41,688 nt of DNA from Lachnospiraceae bacterium. GTDB taxonomy: Bacteria; Bacillota; Clostridia; Lachnospirales; Lachnospiraceae. The position numbers and the translations under genes are program-made. Under the pieces are notes generated by a model, which was not told the DNA's origin, ran no database searches, and saw only the letters and a list, made by a program, of their open reading frames with translations. The stretch is taken from contig JAGAQU010000029.1 in NCBI GenBank assembly GCA_017622575.1, positions 1 to 41,688 of the forward strand, given 5' to 3'. This document shows, piece by piece, positions 16,205-24,668 of the stretch; positions within the stretch are counted from its first letter, which is position 1; each line of letters begins with the position of its first letter.

Positions 16205-17272
16205 ATGAAAAAAGTAAAAGAGGTTTTGAGGGAAATATTTATCGACGGACTCAGCGGCATGGCGACAGGACTATTCGCCACGCTGATCATTGGCACCATT
16301 ATTCAGCAGGTGGGCAATCTGATTCCCGGTATGATCGGAGATTATCTTTATGTGATCGGGAAAATAGCCGGTGTGGTGACCGGTGCAGGTATCGGCGTGG
16401 GAGTTGCACTCCGATTAAAAGCCAGCCCGCTGACAACCGTTTCGGCGGCGACTGCCGGTATGGTGGGTGCATTTGCGAGCAAGATCATTGCAGGAACCGT
16501 GCTTGTAGAGGGCGGCATGATGCTTGCAGGAGTGGGAGAACCCCTCGGTGCATTTCTTGCAGTCATCACCTGTGTCTATATGGGGCGTCTTGTTTCGGGA
16601 AAGACAAAGGTGGATATTCTCGTAACTCCCTTTGTATGCATCGTGTCCGGTTCGGCGGTGGGACTGCTCCTCGGACCCGGTATTTCCAGCTTTATGACAT
16701 GGCTCGGATCCATTATCAACTGGGGAACGGAACAGGCACCCTTCCTCATGGGAATCGTGGTATCCGTGCTGATGGGAATGATTTTGACACTGCCGATCAG
16801 TTCTGCGGCTCTCGGTATTATACTGGGGCTGAATGGCATTGCTGCGGGAGCAGCCACTGTGGGGTGCTGTGCCAATATGATTGGCTTTGCGGTGGCTTCC
16901 TTCCGGGAAAACAAGGTAAACGGTCTGCTCGCTCAGGGTCTTGGTACCAGCATGCTGCAGATTGGAAATATTGTGCAAAAGCCGGTCATCTGGCTTCCGG
17001 CAATCATTACCTCCGCCATTTTGGGACCGGTTTCCACCTGTGTGCTGCATATGACTAACAATGCCACCGGATCCGGGATGGGAACCGCAGGACTGGTGGG
17101 TCAGATCAACGCCTATCAGACCATGGTGGGCGAGGGAGTGGCTCCGGGCATTGTACTGCTTCAGATCATCCTGATGCACATTCTACTACCGGCAATCCTT
17201 TCCTTTCTTATTTCCGAGGTGATGAGGAAAAAAGGATGGATTCAGAACGGTGACATGAAGCTGGAGGTTTAA
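16205..17272 (+). CDS. PTS sugar transporter subunit IIC (PF13303, EIIC_2 type), stand-alone
   Basis: The 355-residue membrane protein has about ten hydrophobic segments and glycine-rich turns: FIDGLSGMATGLFATLIIGTI, GAGIGVGVALRLKASPLTTV, AGVGEPLGAFLAV and MTNNATGSGMGTAGLVGQIN. This matches the PTS_EIIC_2 family. No EIIA or EIIB domain is fused or encoded nearby, so it either borrows soluble PTS subunits or serves as a facilitator or sensor. The ATG at 16205 is preferred over 16181: GAGGAG ends seven bases before it, and the first eight codons of the longer frame contain that ribosome site. A LytTR regulator follows after 121 bases. The substrate is unknown. Confidence 0.85.
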   Translation: MKKVKEVLREIFIDGLSGMATGLFATLIIGTIIQQVGNLIPGMIGDYLYVIGKIAGVVTGAGIGVGVALRLKASPLTTVSAATAGMVGAFASKIIAGTVLVEGGMMLAGVGEPLGAFLAVITCVYMGRLVSGKTKVDILVTPFVCIVSGSAVGLLLGPGISSFMTWLGSIINWGTEQAPFLMGIVVSVLMGMILTLPISSAALGIILGLNGIAAGAATVGCCANMIGFAVASFRENKVNGLLAQGLGTSMLQIGNIVQKPVIWLPAIITSAILGPVSTCVLHMTNNATGSGMGTAGLVGQINAYQTMVGEGVAPGIVLLQIILMHILLPAILSFLISEVMRKKGWIQNGDMKLEV

Positions 17273-17360
17273 CCTTTTGAACGATGTGGCTGAACTATAC
17301 GATTGCATTATGAAAAATATGGCAAAACTACCCTTTTGGACAGTTCCTTTTTAAAAAAAC

Positions 17361-17372
17361 ATTTGATATAAT
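17361..17372 (+). promoter_or_regulatory. Extended -10 promoter of the LytTR regulator gene
   Basis: TGATATAAT (17364-17372) is a consensus -10 with the TGn extension. No matching -35 is seen at 17 bases. ACAGTTCCT at 17340-17348 resembles a single LytTR half-site, which hints at autoregulation. Confidence 0.5.
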
Positions 17373-17393
17373 GCTTTTGAAAAGGGGTGAAAT

Positions 17394-18116
17394 ATGAAAA
17401 TCTATCTTTGTGATGACTCAAAAATGGATCTGGCAAGGCTATGCCATTATTTGAAAAAGTATGCGCAGTCCGAGAAAATCGATATCGAGGTGGAAGAGTT
17501 TTTAGCTGCCGCAGATATGCTTTCAGCTCATGCGAAGGCAAAGGAAAAGCCGGTTTTGATCTTTCTGGATATCTATATGAATCGGATGGATGGTATGGAA
17601 GCGGCGAATAAGCTTCGCAGCATGGGGGTCAATACGAGTATTGTATTTACCACATCCTCGAAGGAACATGCCATGGATGCCTTTCAGGTCTATGCCGACG
17701 GATATCTGGTAAAGCCGTTTGATTATGAGAGCTTTCTACATGCCATTAGCAGAGTGAGCAGCAGGCTGCATGCAGATTACAAAATGATCGATGTGAGAAT
17801 AGACAGGATGAACCGCAAATTCCGCATCAAGGATATCTGTTTTGCAGAGACGGAAAATCACGGTGTCCGGATTCATTGCATGGACAATGTATACCGTGCC
17901 AGCATTACAATGGAAGGAATGAAAGAACTGATCGGCGAGGAATCTTCCTTTATTATGTGCGGGAGAAGCTACCTCATCAATCTTGATTATGTGGAATCGG
18001 TGGACAGTGAAATGATCTATATGCAGGATCAGGAAACGATTCCCATACCGGTGCGCCTCCGGAAGCAGATCAAAGAACAGTATCAGCAGTATTTGCTGGG
18101 AAAGCAGGTGCCATGA
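17394..18116 (+). CDS. LytTR family response regulator (REC-LytTR)
   Basis: The 240-residue protein has a receiver domain (1-120) with acidic pair CDD at 6-8, phospho-acceptor Asp59 in IFLDIYMNRMDG, and Lys107 in GYLVKPF. A LytTR DNA-binding domain (about 145-235) follows, with FRIKDICFAETENHGVRIHC and SFIMCGRSYLINLDYVESVD. Such AgrA-like regulators bind pairs of 9-base direct repeats upstream of promoters. A ribosome site, AAAGGGGTG, precedes the ATG. The stop overlaps the next gene by four bases (ATGA), and that gene encodes an Hpt protein, not the usual HPK10-type kinase. A likely target is the surface-protein promoter 650 bases downstream, which has a matching repeat (18638-18670). Confidence 0.92.
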   Translation: MKIYLCDDSKMDLARLCHYLKKYAQSEKIDIEVEEFLAAADMLSAHAKAKEKPVLIFLDIYMNRMDGMEAANKLRSMGVNTSIVFTTSSKEHAMDAFQVYADGYLVKPFDYESFLHAISRVSSRLHADYKMIDVRIDRMNRKFRIKDICFAETENHGVRIHCMDNVYRASITMEGMKELIGEESSFIMCGRSYLINLDYVESVDSEMIYMQDQETIPIPVRLRKQIKEQYQQYLLGKQVP

Positions 18117-18493
18117 CAGAAAAACTGAATTATCTTAAGAGACAGGGAATCAATGCGCAGCAGGGAATGAAGTACGCAGATGATTCCCTGGATTTTTATG
18201 AACAACTGATAACTCTTTTTATGAATGAATACGGGGAGAAGCGGGCGTGTGTCTTAAAAGAGGCGGAAAATCCGGGACAGGGATATACCGTGCTTGTCCA
18301 CGGGCTGAAAAACAATGCAAGATCTCTGGGAGCAGACAAACTGGCAGATCTGGCCTGTGAGCACGAACTGGCATCCAAGGCAGGAGATGTGGGATTTATC
18401 AAAGAAAATCTGGATGCTTTACTGGAAACATGGGAGCAGACCGTGCATATATTTAAGGAAATGGTAACTATTCAGAGCCATGCAGATTTATAA
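18113..18493 (+). CDS. Hpt domain phosphotransfer protein
   Basis: This 126-residue helical protein contains VLVHGLKNNARSLGADKLADLA, the histidine phosphotransfer pattern H-x-L-K-N/S-x-A-x-x-L-G, with His63 as the phospho-acceptor. There is no kinase or receiver domain. It overlaps the LytTR regulator by four bases, so it very likely relays phosphate to or from that regulator. No histidine kinase is adjacent. The hybrid kinase at 25745 has its own Hpt domain but could exchange phosphate with this protein; this is speculative. A terminator follows at 18495-18532. Confidence 0.88.
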   Translation: MTEKLNYLKRQGINAQQGMKYADDSLDFYEQLITLFMNEYGEKRACVLKEAENPGQGYTVLVHGLKNNARSLGADKLADLACEHELASKAGDVGFIKENLDALLETWEQTVHIFKEMVTIQSHADL

Positions 18494-18494
18494 C

Positions 18495-18532
18495 AAATTG
18501 CCGTGGGAGCCTGCTCACAGAAGGCAATTTTT
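18495..18532 (+). terminator. Rho-independent terminator after the LytTR-Hpt pair
   Basis: AAATTGCC (18495-18502) pairs with GGCAATTT (18523-18530), with an inner GAGC/GCTC helix. TT follows, extending the T run to five. Confidence 0.85.
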
Positions 18533-18551
18533 ATAAATCTATATGGCGAGA

Positions 18552-18605
18552 AGCCTTACATGAGCAAAAGGAAAGTCTCGAAGAGACGATTTTGCGAATG
18601 TGGCT
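18552..18605 (+). other. Unassigned structured element: 54-base hairpin with tandem GA internal loop
   Basis: Four helices stack in order: AGCC/GGCT (18552-18555 with 18602-18605), ACAT/ATGT (18558-18561 with 18598-18601), GCAAAA/TTTTGC (18564-18569 with 18590-18595) and GTCTC/GAGAC (18575-18579 with 18583-18587) with a GAA loop. The second internal loop is GA opposite GA. No T run follows, so it is not a simple terminator, and it matches no riboswitch I know. It lies between the Hpt terminator and the surface-protein promoter. Confidence 0.55.
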
Positions 18606-18637
18606 CTGAATGTCATTACATATCGTTACAGGAAAAA

Positions 18638-18683
18638 CAACAATTAGGAATGAAAATCAACAATTAGGAAAATAATATTGTAA
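18638..18683 (+). promoter_or_regulatory. LytTR-type direct repeat next to the surface-protein promoter
   Basis: CAACAATTAGGAA occurs at 18638-18650 and again at 18658-18670, a 20-base period (about two helical turns). The core ACAATTAGG fits eight of nine positions of the AgrA/LytTR repeat. A weak -35, TTGTAA, starts eight bases after the second copy (18678-18683), and a poor -10-like TACTTT lies 17 bases further. A weak promoter with an adjacent activator site is what an AgrA-type regulator would need. Confidence 0.6.
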
Positions 18684-18761
18684 ACAAATCCCGGATATGG
18701 TACTTTTATCCTGCATTAAGCTTGTAACAAGTAAGATTTCAAAATAAAGAGGAGAAGGAAA

Positions 18762-21700
18762 ATGAGAAGAAAGAATCTCGGAAACAGAATTGTTAAAAAA
18801 GCAATCACCTGGGCAATGATCGTGATGATGTCATTTTCAGGTGCTATGAGCGGTTTCGCAAGCATGACGGTTTATGCGGAAGGAACTGAGGATATTACAA
18901 CTTCAGACACAACCGATAATGAAATCAATAATTACGGAGGAGAGCATCTTTTCAGTGAAAATGAGTTTGTAGATAGCTCCCAGGATGAGTATCATAATAA
19001 TGAAGCGAATGTAGAAAAGGTCGAGGAATCTTCCCAGGCTGTAAAAGATATGAATGCAGCGGCAGAAGAAGCGAAAAGTGCAGCCGAAGAGGCAGAAGCA
19101 AAAGTAGAAGAAGTAAAGAAAGAAGTAGAGAAAGCAGAGGAACAGCAGTCAGCAGCTGAAGCAGCGGAAAAAGATGCAACAGATGCAGTAAAACAGGCAA
19201 CTGATGCAGCAAATGATGCACAGAAAACAGTAGAAGATCTTCCCGCAGATACAGCCCAAAAAGTAAAAGATTATAATACGCAGGTAGGTACGGATCAGAA
19301 GGCAGTTGATGCGATTGACAATATTCAGGAAGTTACTAATAAAGACGGTCAGATTATAGTCGGAACTGTTACAGCTGAGGATGGAACAACGGAAGATGTC
19401 ACACTGGAAGAATATGCAGGAAAGCAGGCAGATGAGGCCCAGAAAGCAGCAGAAAGCTAAAGCAAAACTGGAAGAAGCGCTTGATATTGAGACGGATGAA
19501 GTGACTCAGGAAGTAAAGGATAAGGTAGAGGAAGTAAAAAAGGCTGCAGAAAAGGCTGAAGAAGCCGCAGATAAGGCCGAAGATGCATATAATAAAGCAG
19601 AAGAGCAGAAAAATGCAGCAATAAAAGAATATAACCTGTATGCAATGGCGTATGGACTTCCTTTGTATGGAGAAACTGAAATCACATACACGGAAGAAGA
19701 AGCTAAGGCAGCAGTAGAAAAGGCAAAATTACAGTATCAGGCAGGAAAGCAGGATGATCTGCAGGGTGAAATTGATACAATTAATGCGGCGACTTTAGAA
19801 GAGCAGAAGGGAAAAATTGAAGCAGCTAAGACAGCTGCAAAAGATGCAAAAACAGCAGTAGATGCAGCAAAGGGAGCTGCGGATACAGCAAAGGAAAATG
19901 CAGAAAAAGCGGAACAGGCAATTTCAGATTTAGATGCAAAAGCAGATAAAGCCGCAGATAAAGTAAATAATTATTATGTTGATCCTGCTAAGAAGGCTGT
20001 TGATGCATACCCTGAGAAATTAGCGACCAAGAACTCTGAAATTGAAGAACTTACGGAAACATATAATGAAGCAGTAAGTCAGGCTCAGAAAGATGGCGAG
20101 TCCGCTTACCAAACAGAGCTCGGTAATCGCGAGAAGACAATGAAGGACGCAAAAACAAATCTTGACGAGGCAAAGAAAAGGCTTGATAATGCAAATATCT
20201 TCAATTATGGAGAACGTTGGTTGGATTATAAAAAAGCAGAATCAGACTATAATAAAGCAAAAAATGCATACAATGACTATAATACTGAAACAGCAAAGAG
20301 TAATACCATTAACAATGCTGTAAATAATTCTGATGCTGTTATAGAAGCTTCTGCAAATCTGGAAACAGCAAATAAAGAGCTTGCAGCTTTACAGGAACAA
20401 CAGGCGAAGGATGAGGCAACATTAAAGGCGGCTGAAGAGACGAGAGATGCTTACATGAAAGCTGCTGCTGAAAATGCAGATGCAGAGGCGCGTGAAAATT
20501 TCAAAGCAGAGATTAAGAAGGTTTTGGAAGAAAAGTCCGATGCAATCAATCAGGTTGATTATGATGAAGACTTGAATAAATTTGTTAATGATTCTTTTAA
20601 TACATGGAATCTGATTAAAAAAGGTATCATTCGAGATAAAATGAATGATAAATATATTGAAGATGGTTGGTCAGCTTTAATTAATACATTGGGATTGTCA
20701 CAGTGGGCAGAAGATACAGAAGAAGCAGAACAACTTATGGAAACTATCCGTGAATGCTATCGTCAGGAAATTGAGCAATGCTATGAAAAAATGGCAACAG
20801 CTGAGGCTAACTGGGCAGCAATGGATACAGAAGCAGCCAAGGAAGCAGCTTCTAAAGAAATGAAAGAGCTTGAACCAGTCATTTCCAGCATTACAGAAGC
20901 GCAGACAGCAGTCAATAATGCACAAAAGGATATTGAGGACGCACAGGATACTTACGATAAAGCTTCCGAAGACTTAGAGAAATTGAAAGAGAGCGTCAAA
21001 GATAGCAAATTTGATTCCCTGTCACTTGAATTATTGAAATCCAAAATTGCAGAAGCGGAAGCTGCAGTAAAAGCAGCTGAAGACGAGTTGAAAGAAGCAA
21101 AAGCAGCGCAGGCAGCTGCTCAGAAATACGCAGAGTGGGCAACAGCACTTGTAACGGATCATTATACGAGATCCTATGCTCAGGCATTGGTTAATGAGAA
21201 TGGCAATGCACTGCTTGATGAGAACGGTAAGAAGCAATTTTCTTTTGCTAACGGTAAAGAGTTTGATATGACAGATGAAGGTGTTGTTGGCAGAGATCCC
21301 AAGTGGTTTATTGAGGTTTCAAAAGGAGCCGCATCAACACAGGTTGTACCCTACTCCATTTACAGGGCCTATGTAGATGCTATGTATGAACAGTATACCT
21401 TAGAACAGGCTAGATCAGGAAAGGGAGCCGGCAAAGGTATTTCAATCGGTACGATCGATGAGAACAACAAATACACTGACGGATCCATGAGTGTGCTTTA
21501 TTGGATAATTGGTGAAAACAATAAACTTACAGGTGACTATTTAACAGAAGATGAGCTTAAAGATGGTGAGGTATATTTCGTAGGCTATACATTCAAGCAA
21601 CATACGGATGGTTATCATATCGATGGTGTACTGTTTAAGTATACAGCCCCTGAAAAGCCTGAAGACTCCATTGAGACTACACCCACACCTACACCCACTA

Positions 21701-22077
21701 CACCCGGTACATCACCTGCACCTACCACAACACCCGGTGGCGGAACAACACCCGATGTAACTCCCGATGACGGCGGCGACATCACGGTGATCATTCCCGA
21801 CGCTCCTGTAGCTCTTGCAGCAGCACCTGTTGCAGCAGATAACGGCGCAGCAGTTCTGGGAGCAAGAAGAACCGACGGTGATGCGGCAGAGGCAGCGGTT
21901 CTCGGCGCAAGAAGAGGAACAGAGCAGGCAGTTCTCGGTAAGAGAAGAAAACCTCAGACCGGTGACAGCGCAGCACTGAATGCATGGATGGCGGCGATGA
22001 CAATGGCAGCAGGCGCAGCAGGTATTTCCGGCACAAAGCTTGCAAAGGGAAAAAAGAAAGAAGAAAAAGAAGATTAA
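18762..22077 (+). pseudogene. Large coiled-coil surface protein with sortase-type C-terminus, split by a one-base frameshift
   Basis: The first frame (18762-19460, 232 codons) has a signal peptide, MRRKNLGNRIVKKAITWAMI onward, with likely cleavage after VYA39. An acidic stretch and an Ala/Glu/Lys coiled coil follow, then TAA. The second frame resumes at the stop with KAKLEEALD and runs to 22077. It holds coiled coil to about 21150, a globular region (FANGKEFDMTDEG...WFIEVSKGA) to about 21650, a Pro/Thr linker, three VLG(A/K)RR repeats, KPQTGD, a hydrophobic stretch and a basic tail. Removing one A from GAAAGC near 19450 restores one frame of about 1100 codons. It may be a true mutation, a phase-variable or recoded site, or a sequencing error. 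Ribosome site AGGAGAAGG precedes the ATG. No sortase is in the window. Confidence 0.82.
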
Positions 22078-22105
22078 AAAAGATCTACTTAAAACATGAA
22101 TGATG

Positions 22106-22145
22106 GAATCGTTCTCCGCAAGTGTGCGGAGAACGATTCGTTTTA
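22106..22145 (+). terminator. Strong Rho-independent terminator after the surface protein
   Basis: A 15-base perfect stem runs from GAATCGTTCTCCGCA (22106-22120) to its complement at 22125-22139. GTTTT follows. Confidence 0.92.
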
Positions 22146-22179
22146 CCTAAATAGAATACGCTAAAATGGGGACAAAATA

Positions 22180-23553
22180 ATGAAACGTATCCTTGTAGTT
22201 GATGATGATATGATGAATCTGGTGCTGGTAAAGCATGCACTTTCAGAAATTTATGAGGTGGAGAGTGCTTCTTCGGGAGAAGAAGCACTTCGTTGTATAG
22301 AAACTGAGATACCGGATATGGTGCTTCTTGATGTTGAGATGCCGGGAATGGGCGGACCGGAAGTGGCAAAAATGATGAAGGCCGATGAAAAATTTTCCAA
22401 CATTCCCATTGTCTTTCTCACAGGAGATTCCGATCCGGAGACGGAGGCGGAATGTCTGAAGCTTGGAGCAGATGATTTTATTATCAAGCCCTTTGTTCCT
22501 ATGGTAATGCAAAGGCGTATCAGCCGGATCCTGGAGCTCAATGACTTGAAAAAGGCGCTGGAGATACAGCTTCAACAGAAGACAAAGCAGATTGAAGATG
22601 TGACACGGCTGTCAATTACAGATTCTCTCACCGGGCTTTACAACAGGAGTTATCTGGAGCAGAGAGTGACTGAATTGGTTAATGAAGGGACGAAGGGAAC
22701 TCTGTTCATTATGGACATTGATAATTTCAAAAAAGTCAACGATACCTTCGGCCATATTGCAGGTGATAAAACCTTGAAGCTTCTTGCGGATACCTTAAGA
22801 GAAAATACAAGAAAAATGGATATTGTGGGCAGGCTCGGAGGAGACGAATTTGTTATTTTCTATTCAGATATGACCGACCGTAAGGTGTCTGAGAACAAAG
22901 CGGGAAGCATCATTGATATGTTTCTGGAAAAGTTCAGATCAGGATATTGTCTTCCGGAGGTTTCCGTTTCCATCGGTATTGTACACTGTCCCGAAAACGG
23001 AAAAGACTTTAAGACACTGTATAAAAATGCTGATAAAGCCCTTTATTATACCAAGAACAACGGGAAGAATTTCTATCATTTTTATGACGGAAAGAAAGAA
23101 GAGACGGAAGAAACATTTGACACGGCAGTGGATTTTAACAATGTGCGTGATCTCATAGAAGGAAAGCTGGATACCAGCAGGGGCGCTTTTCAGGTGGCAT
23201 ACGGAGAGTTCCAGAAGATATATGATTTCATCCTGCGCTGTGTGGCCCGCAAACAGCAGCTGGTGCAGACAGTACTTTTTACCCTGAGTATCAAGGGAGA
23301 AACCACCTTTGAGATAGAGAATATGGAGAGTGCAATGAATGCACTTCAGCAGGCTGTAAAGAACTCCCTGCGTGCGGTTGATGTGGGAACCGGATACAGC
23401 AGCAGACAGTATATTCTTATTTTGATGGATGCGGATTTCGAGAACGGAACAAAGGTTGTGGAAAGGGTAGTACATAAATTTTATGAGTTGTACGAAAAGG
23501 ACAATATGCTGTTGTCCTATGATATCCAGACCATGCATCCTGAAATGAAATAA
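22180..23553 (+). CDS. Response regulator diguanylate cyclase (REC-GGDEF plus degenerate second cyclase-like domain)
   Basis: The 457-residue protein begins with a receiver domain (1-120): VVDDD at 6-10, phospho-acceptor Asp51 in MVLLDVEMPGMGG, and KPF near 103. A GGDEF domain (about 140-300) has DSLTGLYNR, DIDNFKKVND and the intact active site GGDEF at 220-224. An RKMD I-site at 211-214, five residues before it, implies product inhibition. It should make cyclic di-GMP when phosphorylated. The last ~130 residues (LRAVDVGTGYSSRQYILILMD region) look like a second cyclase fold without GGDEF, possibly a regulatory domain. It is the first gene of a four-gene operon with two binding proteins and a hybrid kinase, the probable phosphate source. 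Confidence 0.9.
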   Translation: MKRILVVDDDMMNLVLVKHALSEIYEVESASSGEEALRCIETEIPDMVLLDVEMPGMGGPEVAKMMKADEKFSNIPIVFLTGDSDPETEAECLKLGADDFIIKPFVPMVMQRRISRILELNDLKKALEIQLQQKTKQIEDVTRLSITDSLTGLYNRSYLEQRVTELVNEGTKGTLFIMDIDNFKKVNDTFGHIAGDKTLKLLADTLRENTRKMDIVGRLGGDEFVIFYSDMTDRKVSENKAGSIIDMFLEKFRSGYCLPEVSVSIGIVHCPENGKDFKTLYKNADKALYYTKNNGKNFYHFYDGKKEETEETFDTAVDFNNVRDLIEGKLDTSRGAFQVAYGEFQKIYDFILRCVARKQQLVQTVLFTLSIKGETTFEIENMESAMNALQQAVKNSLRAVDVGTGYSSRQYILILMDADFENGTKVVERVVHKFYELYEKDNMLLSYDIQTMHPEMK

Positions 23554-23561
23554 GGAGATTC

Positions 23562-24668
23562 GTGATGAAAAAGCTTGGAATGATTGCCGGGGTGATTCTG
23601 CTGGTCATTATCCTGGGGATCTTTGGGATTTCCACTGCAGAGCAGACCGCCGATGCGACGGTGAAGCAAACGAAGGTGGGACTGATCTTAAACGGCAGCA
23701 GCAGTGATAACAGCTGGGGACAGTCTCATTATGAAGGATTACAGGAGTGCAGTGACAGTTTGAATTTGGAAATACTGTGCAGAGAAAATGTCCCTGAGGA
23801 TGCGAGCAGTAAGGCTGTTATGGAAGAATTGATCGGGCAGGGTTGTGAGATCATCATCTGTGATTCCGTTGGATATGGAGAATGGGAAATTCAGGTGGCG
23901 GAAGCTTATCCTGAAATTTTCTTTTTTCATGCAACGGGAGTGGAAGAGAGAAAGAATCTTGCCACTTATTTTGGAAGAATTTATCAGATGAGATACTTAA
24001 GCGGAATCGTGGCAGGGCTTCAGACGCAGACGGATGAGATCGGTTACGTGGCTGCTTTCCCCATCTCCGAGGTGAACAGGGGAATCAATGCCTTTACTCT
24101 CGGCGTGCAGGCTGTAAACCCTGACGCTGTGGTACATGTGGTGTTCAGCAATTCCTGGACAGAAGATGAGCCCAACAAGACGGCAGCCGAAGCATTGATT
24201 GACAAGTATGGTATTGATGTGCTGGCTATGCATACCAATTCCGACAAACCGCTTGAGGTGGCAGAAGAGAGAGAAATATGGTCCATCGGCTATAATCTTG
24301 ACAACAGTGAAACCTACCCAAAATCCTACCTGACGGCACCTGTCTGGGAATGGAAGAACTTTTACGAGCCTCATATATTGGAGTGCCTTCAGGAAAAGTT
24401 TATGGGAAAGCATTATTGGGAAGGCGTAGAGACAGGCCTTGTGTCCCTTGCTCCGCTTACCGGTAATGTAAAGAGCGGAATTGCAGATGCGGTGGAAAAG
24501 GAAAAAGAGAGGCTTCAGAGCGGAACCTTTGATGTTTTTTACGGACCTATCGTTGATAATAAAGGAAATCTCCGTGTGGCAGAAGGAGAAAGCATGCCGG
24601 ATGAGCTTATGCTGAATGAATTTGACTGGTATGTAAAGGGGGTAGTCCTGGATGAAGAAGATAAATAG
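23562..24668 (+). CDS. BMP/Med-family extracellular substrate-binding protein, tandem copy 1
   Basis: The 368-residue protein has an N-terminal hydrophobic segment (4-23) followed by ISTAEQ. It either stays as an anchor or is cut at a signal-peptidase I-type STA site. There is no lipobox cysteine, unlike typical BMP-family lipoproteins. The mature part fits the two-lobed periplasmic binding fold of the PF02608 family, whose members bind nucleosides: KVGLILNGSSSDNSWGQSHYEGL, CEIIICDSVGYG, FGRIYQMRYLSGIVAG, EIGYVAAFPISEVNRGINAF and GVQAVNPDA. No ABC permease or ATPase is nearby. It overlaps the second copy by 17 bases and is in an operon with a hybrid kinase, suggesting a sensory role. The ligand is unknown. 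Confidence 0.85.
   Translation: MMKKLGMIAGVILLVIILGIFGISTAEQTADATVKQTKVGLILNGSSSDNSWGQSHYEGLQECSDSLNLEILCRENVPEDASSKAVMEELIGQGCEIIICDSVGYGEWEIQVAEAYPEIFFFHATGVEERKNLATYFGRIYQMRYLSGIVAGLQTQTDEIGYVAAFPISEVNRGINAFTLGVQAVNPDAVVHVVFSNSWTEDEPNKTAAEALIDKYGIDVLAMHTNSDKPLEVAEEREIWSIGYNLDNSETYPKSYLTAPVWEWKNFYEPHILECLQEKFMGKHYWEGVETGLVSLAPLTGNVKSGIADAVEKEKERLQSGTFDVFYGPIVDNKGNLRVAEGESMPDELMLNEFDWYVKGVVLDEEDK

Noticed and set aside
16415..17179. 254-codon minus-strand frame opposite the PTS IIC gene
   Set aside because: His/Gly/Ser-rich composition is typical of an antisense shadow of a glycine-rich membrane protein, and the plus-strand family match is strong.
18533..18700. Cyclic di-GMP riboswitch before the surface protein
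   Set aside because: The hairpin has GCAAAA and GA loops that recall parts of such RNAs, but the conserved core and second stem of class I or II could not be laid on it.
19021..21150. DNA-level tandem repeats in the coiled-coil part of the surface protein
   Set aside because: Many GCA/GAA/AAA codons recur, but no exact repeat unit with a fixed period was found; it is compositional.
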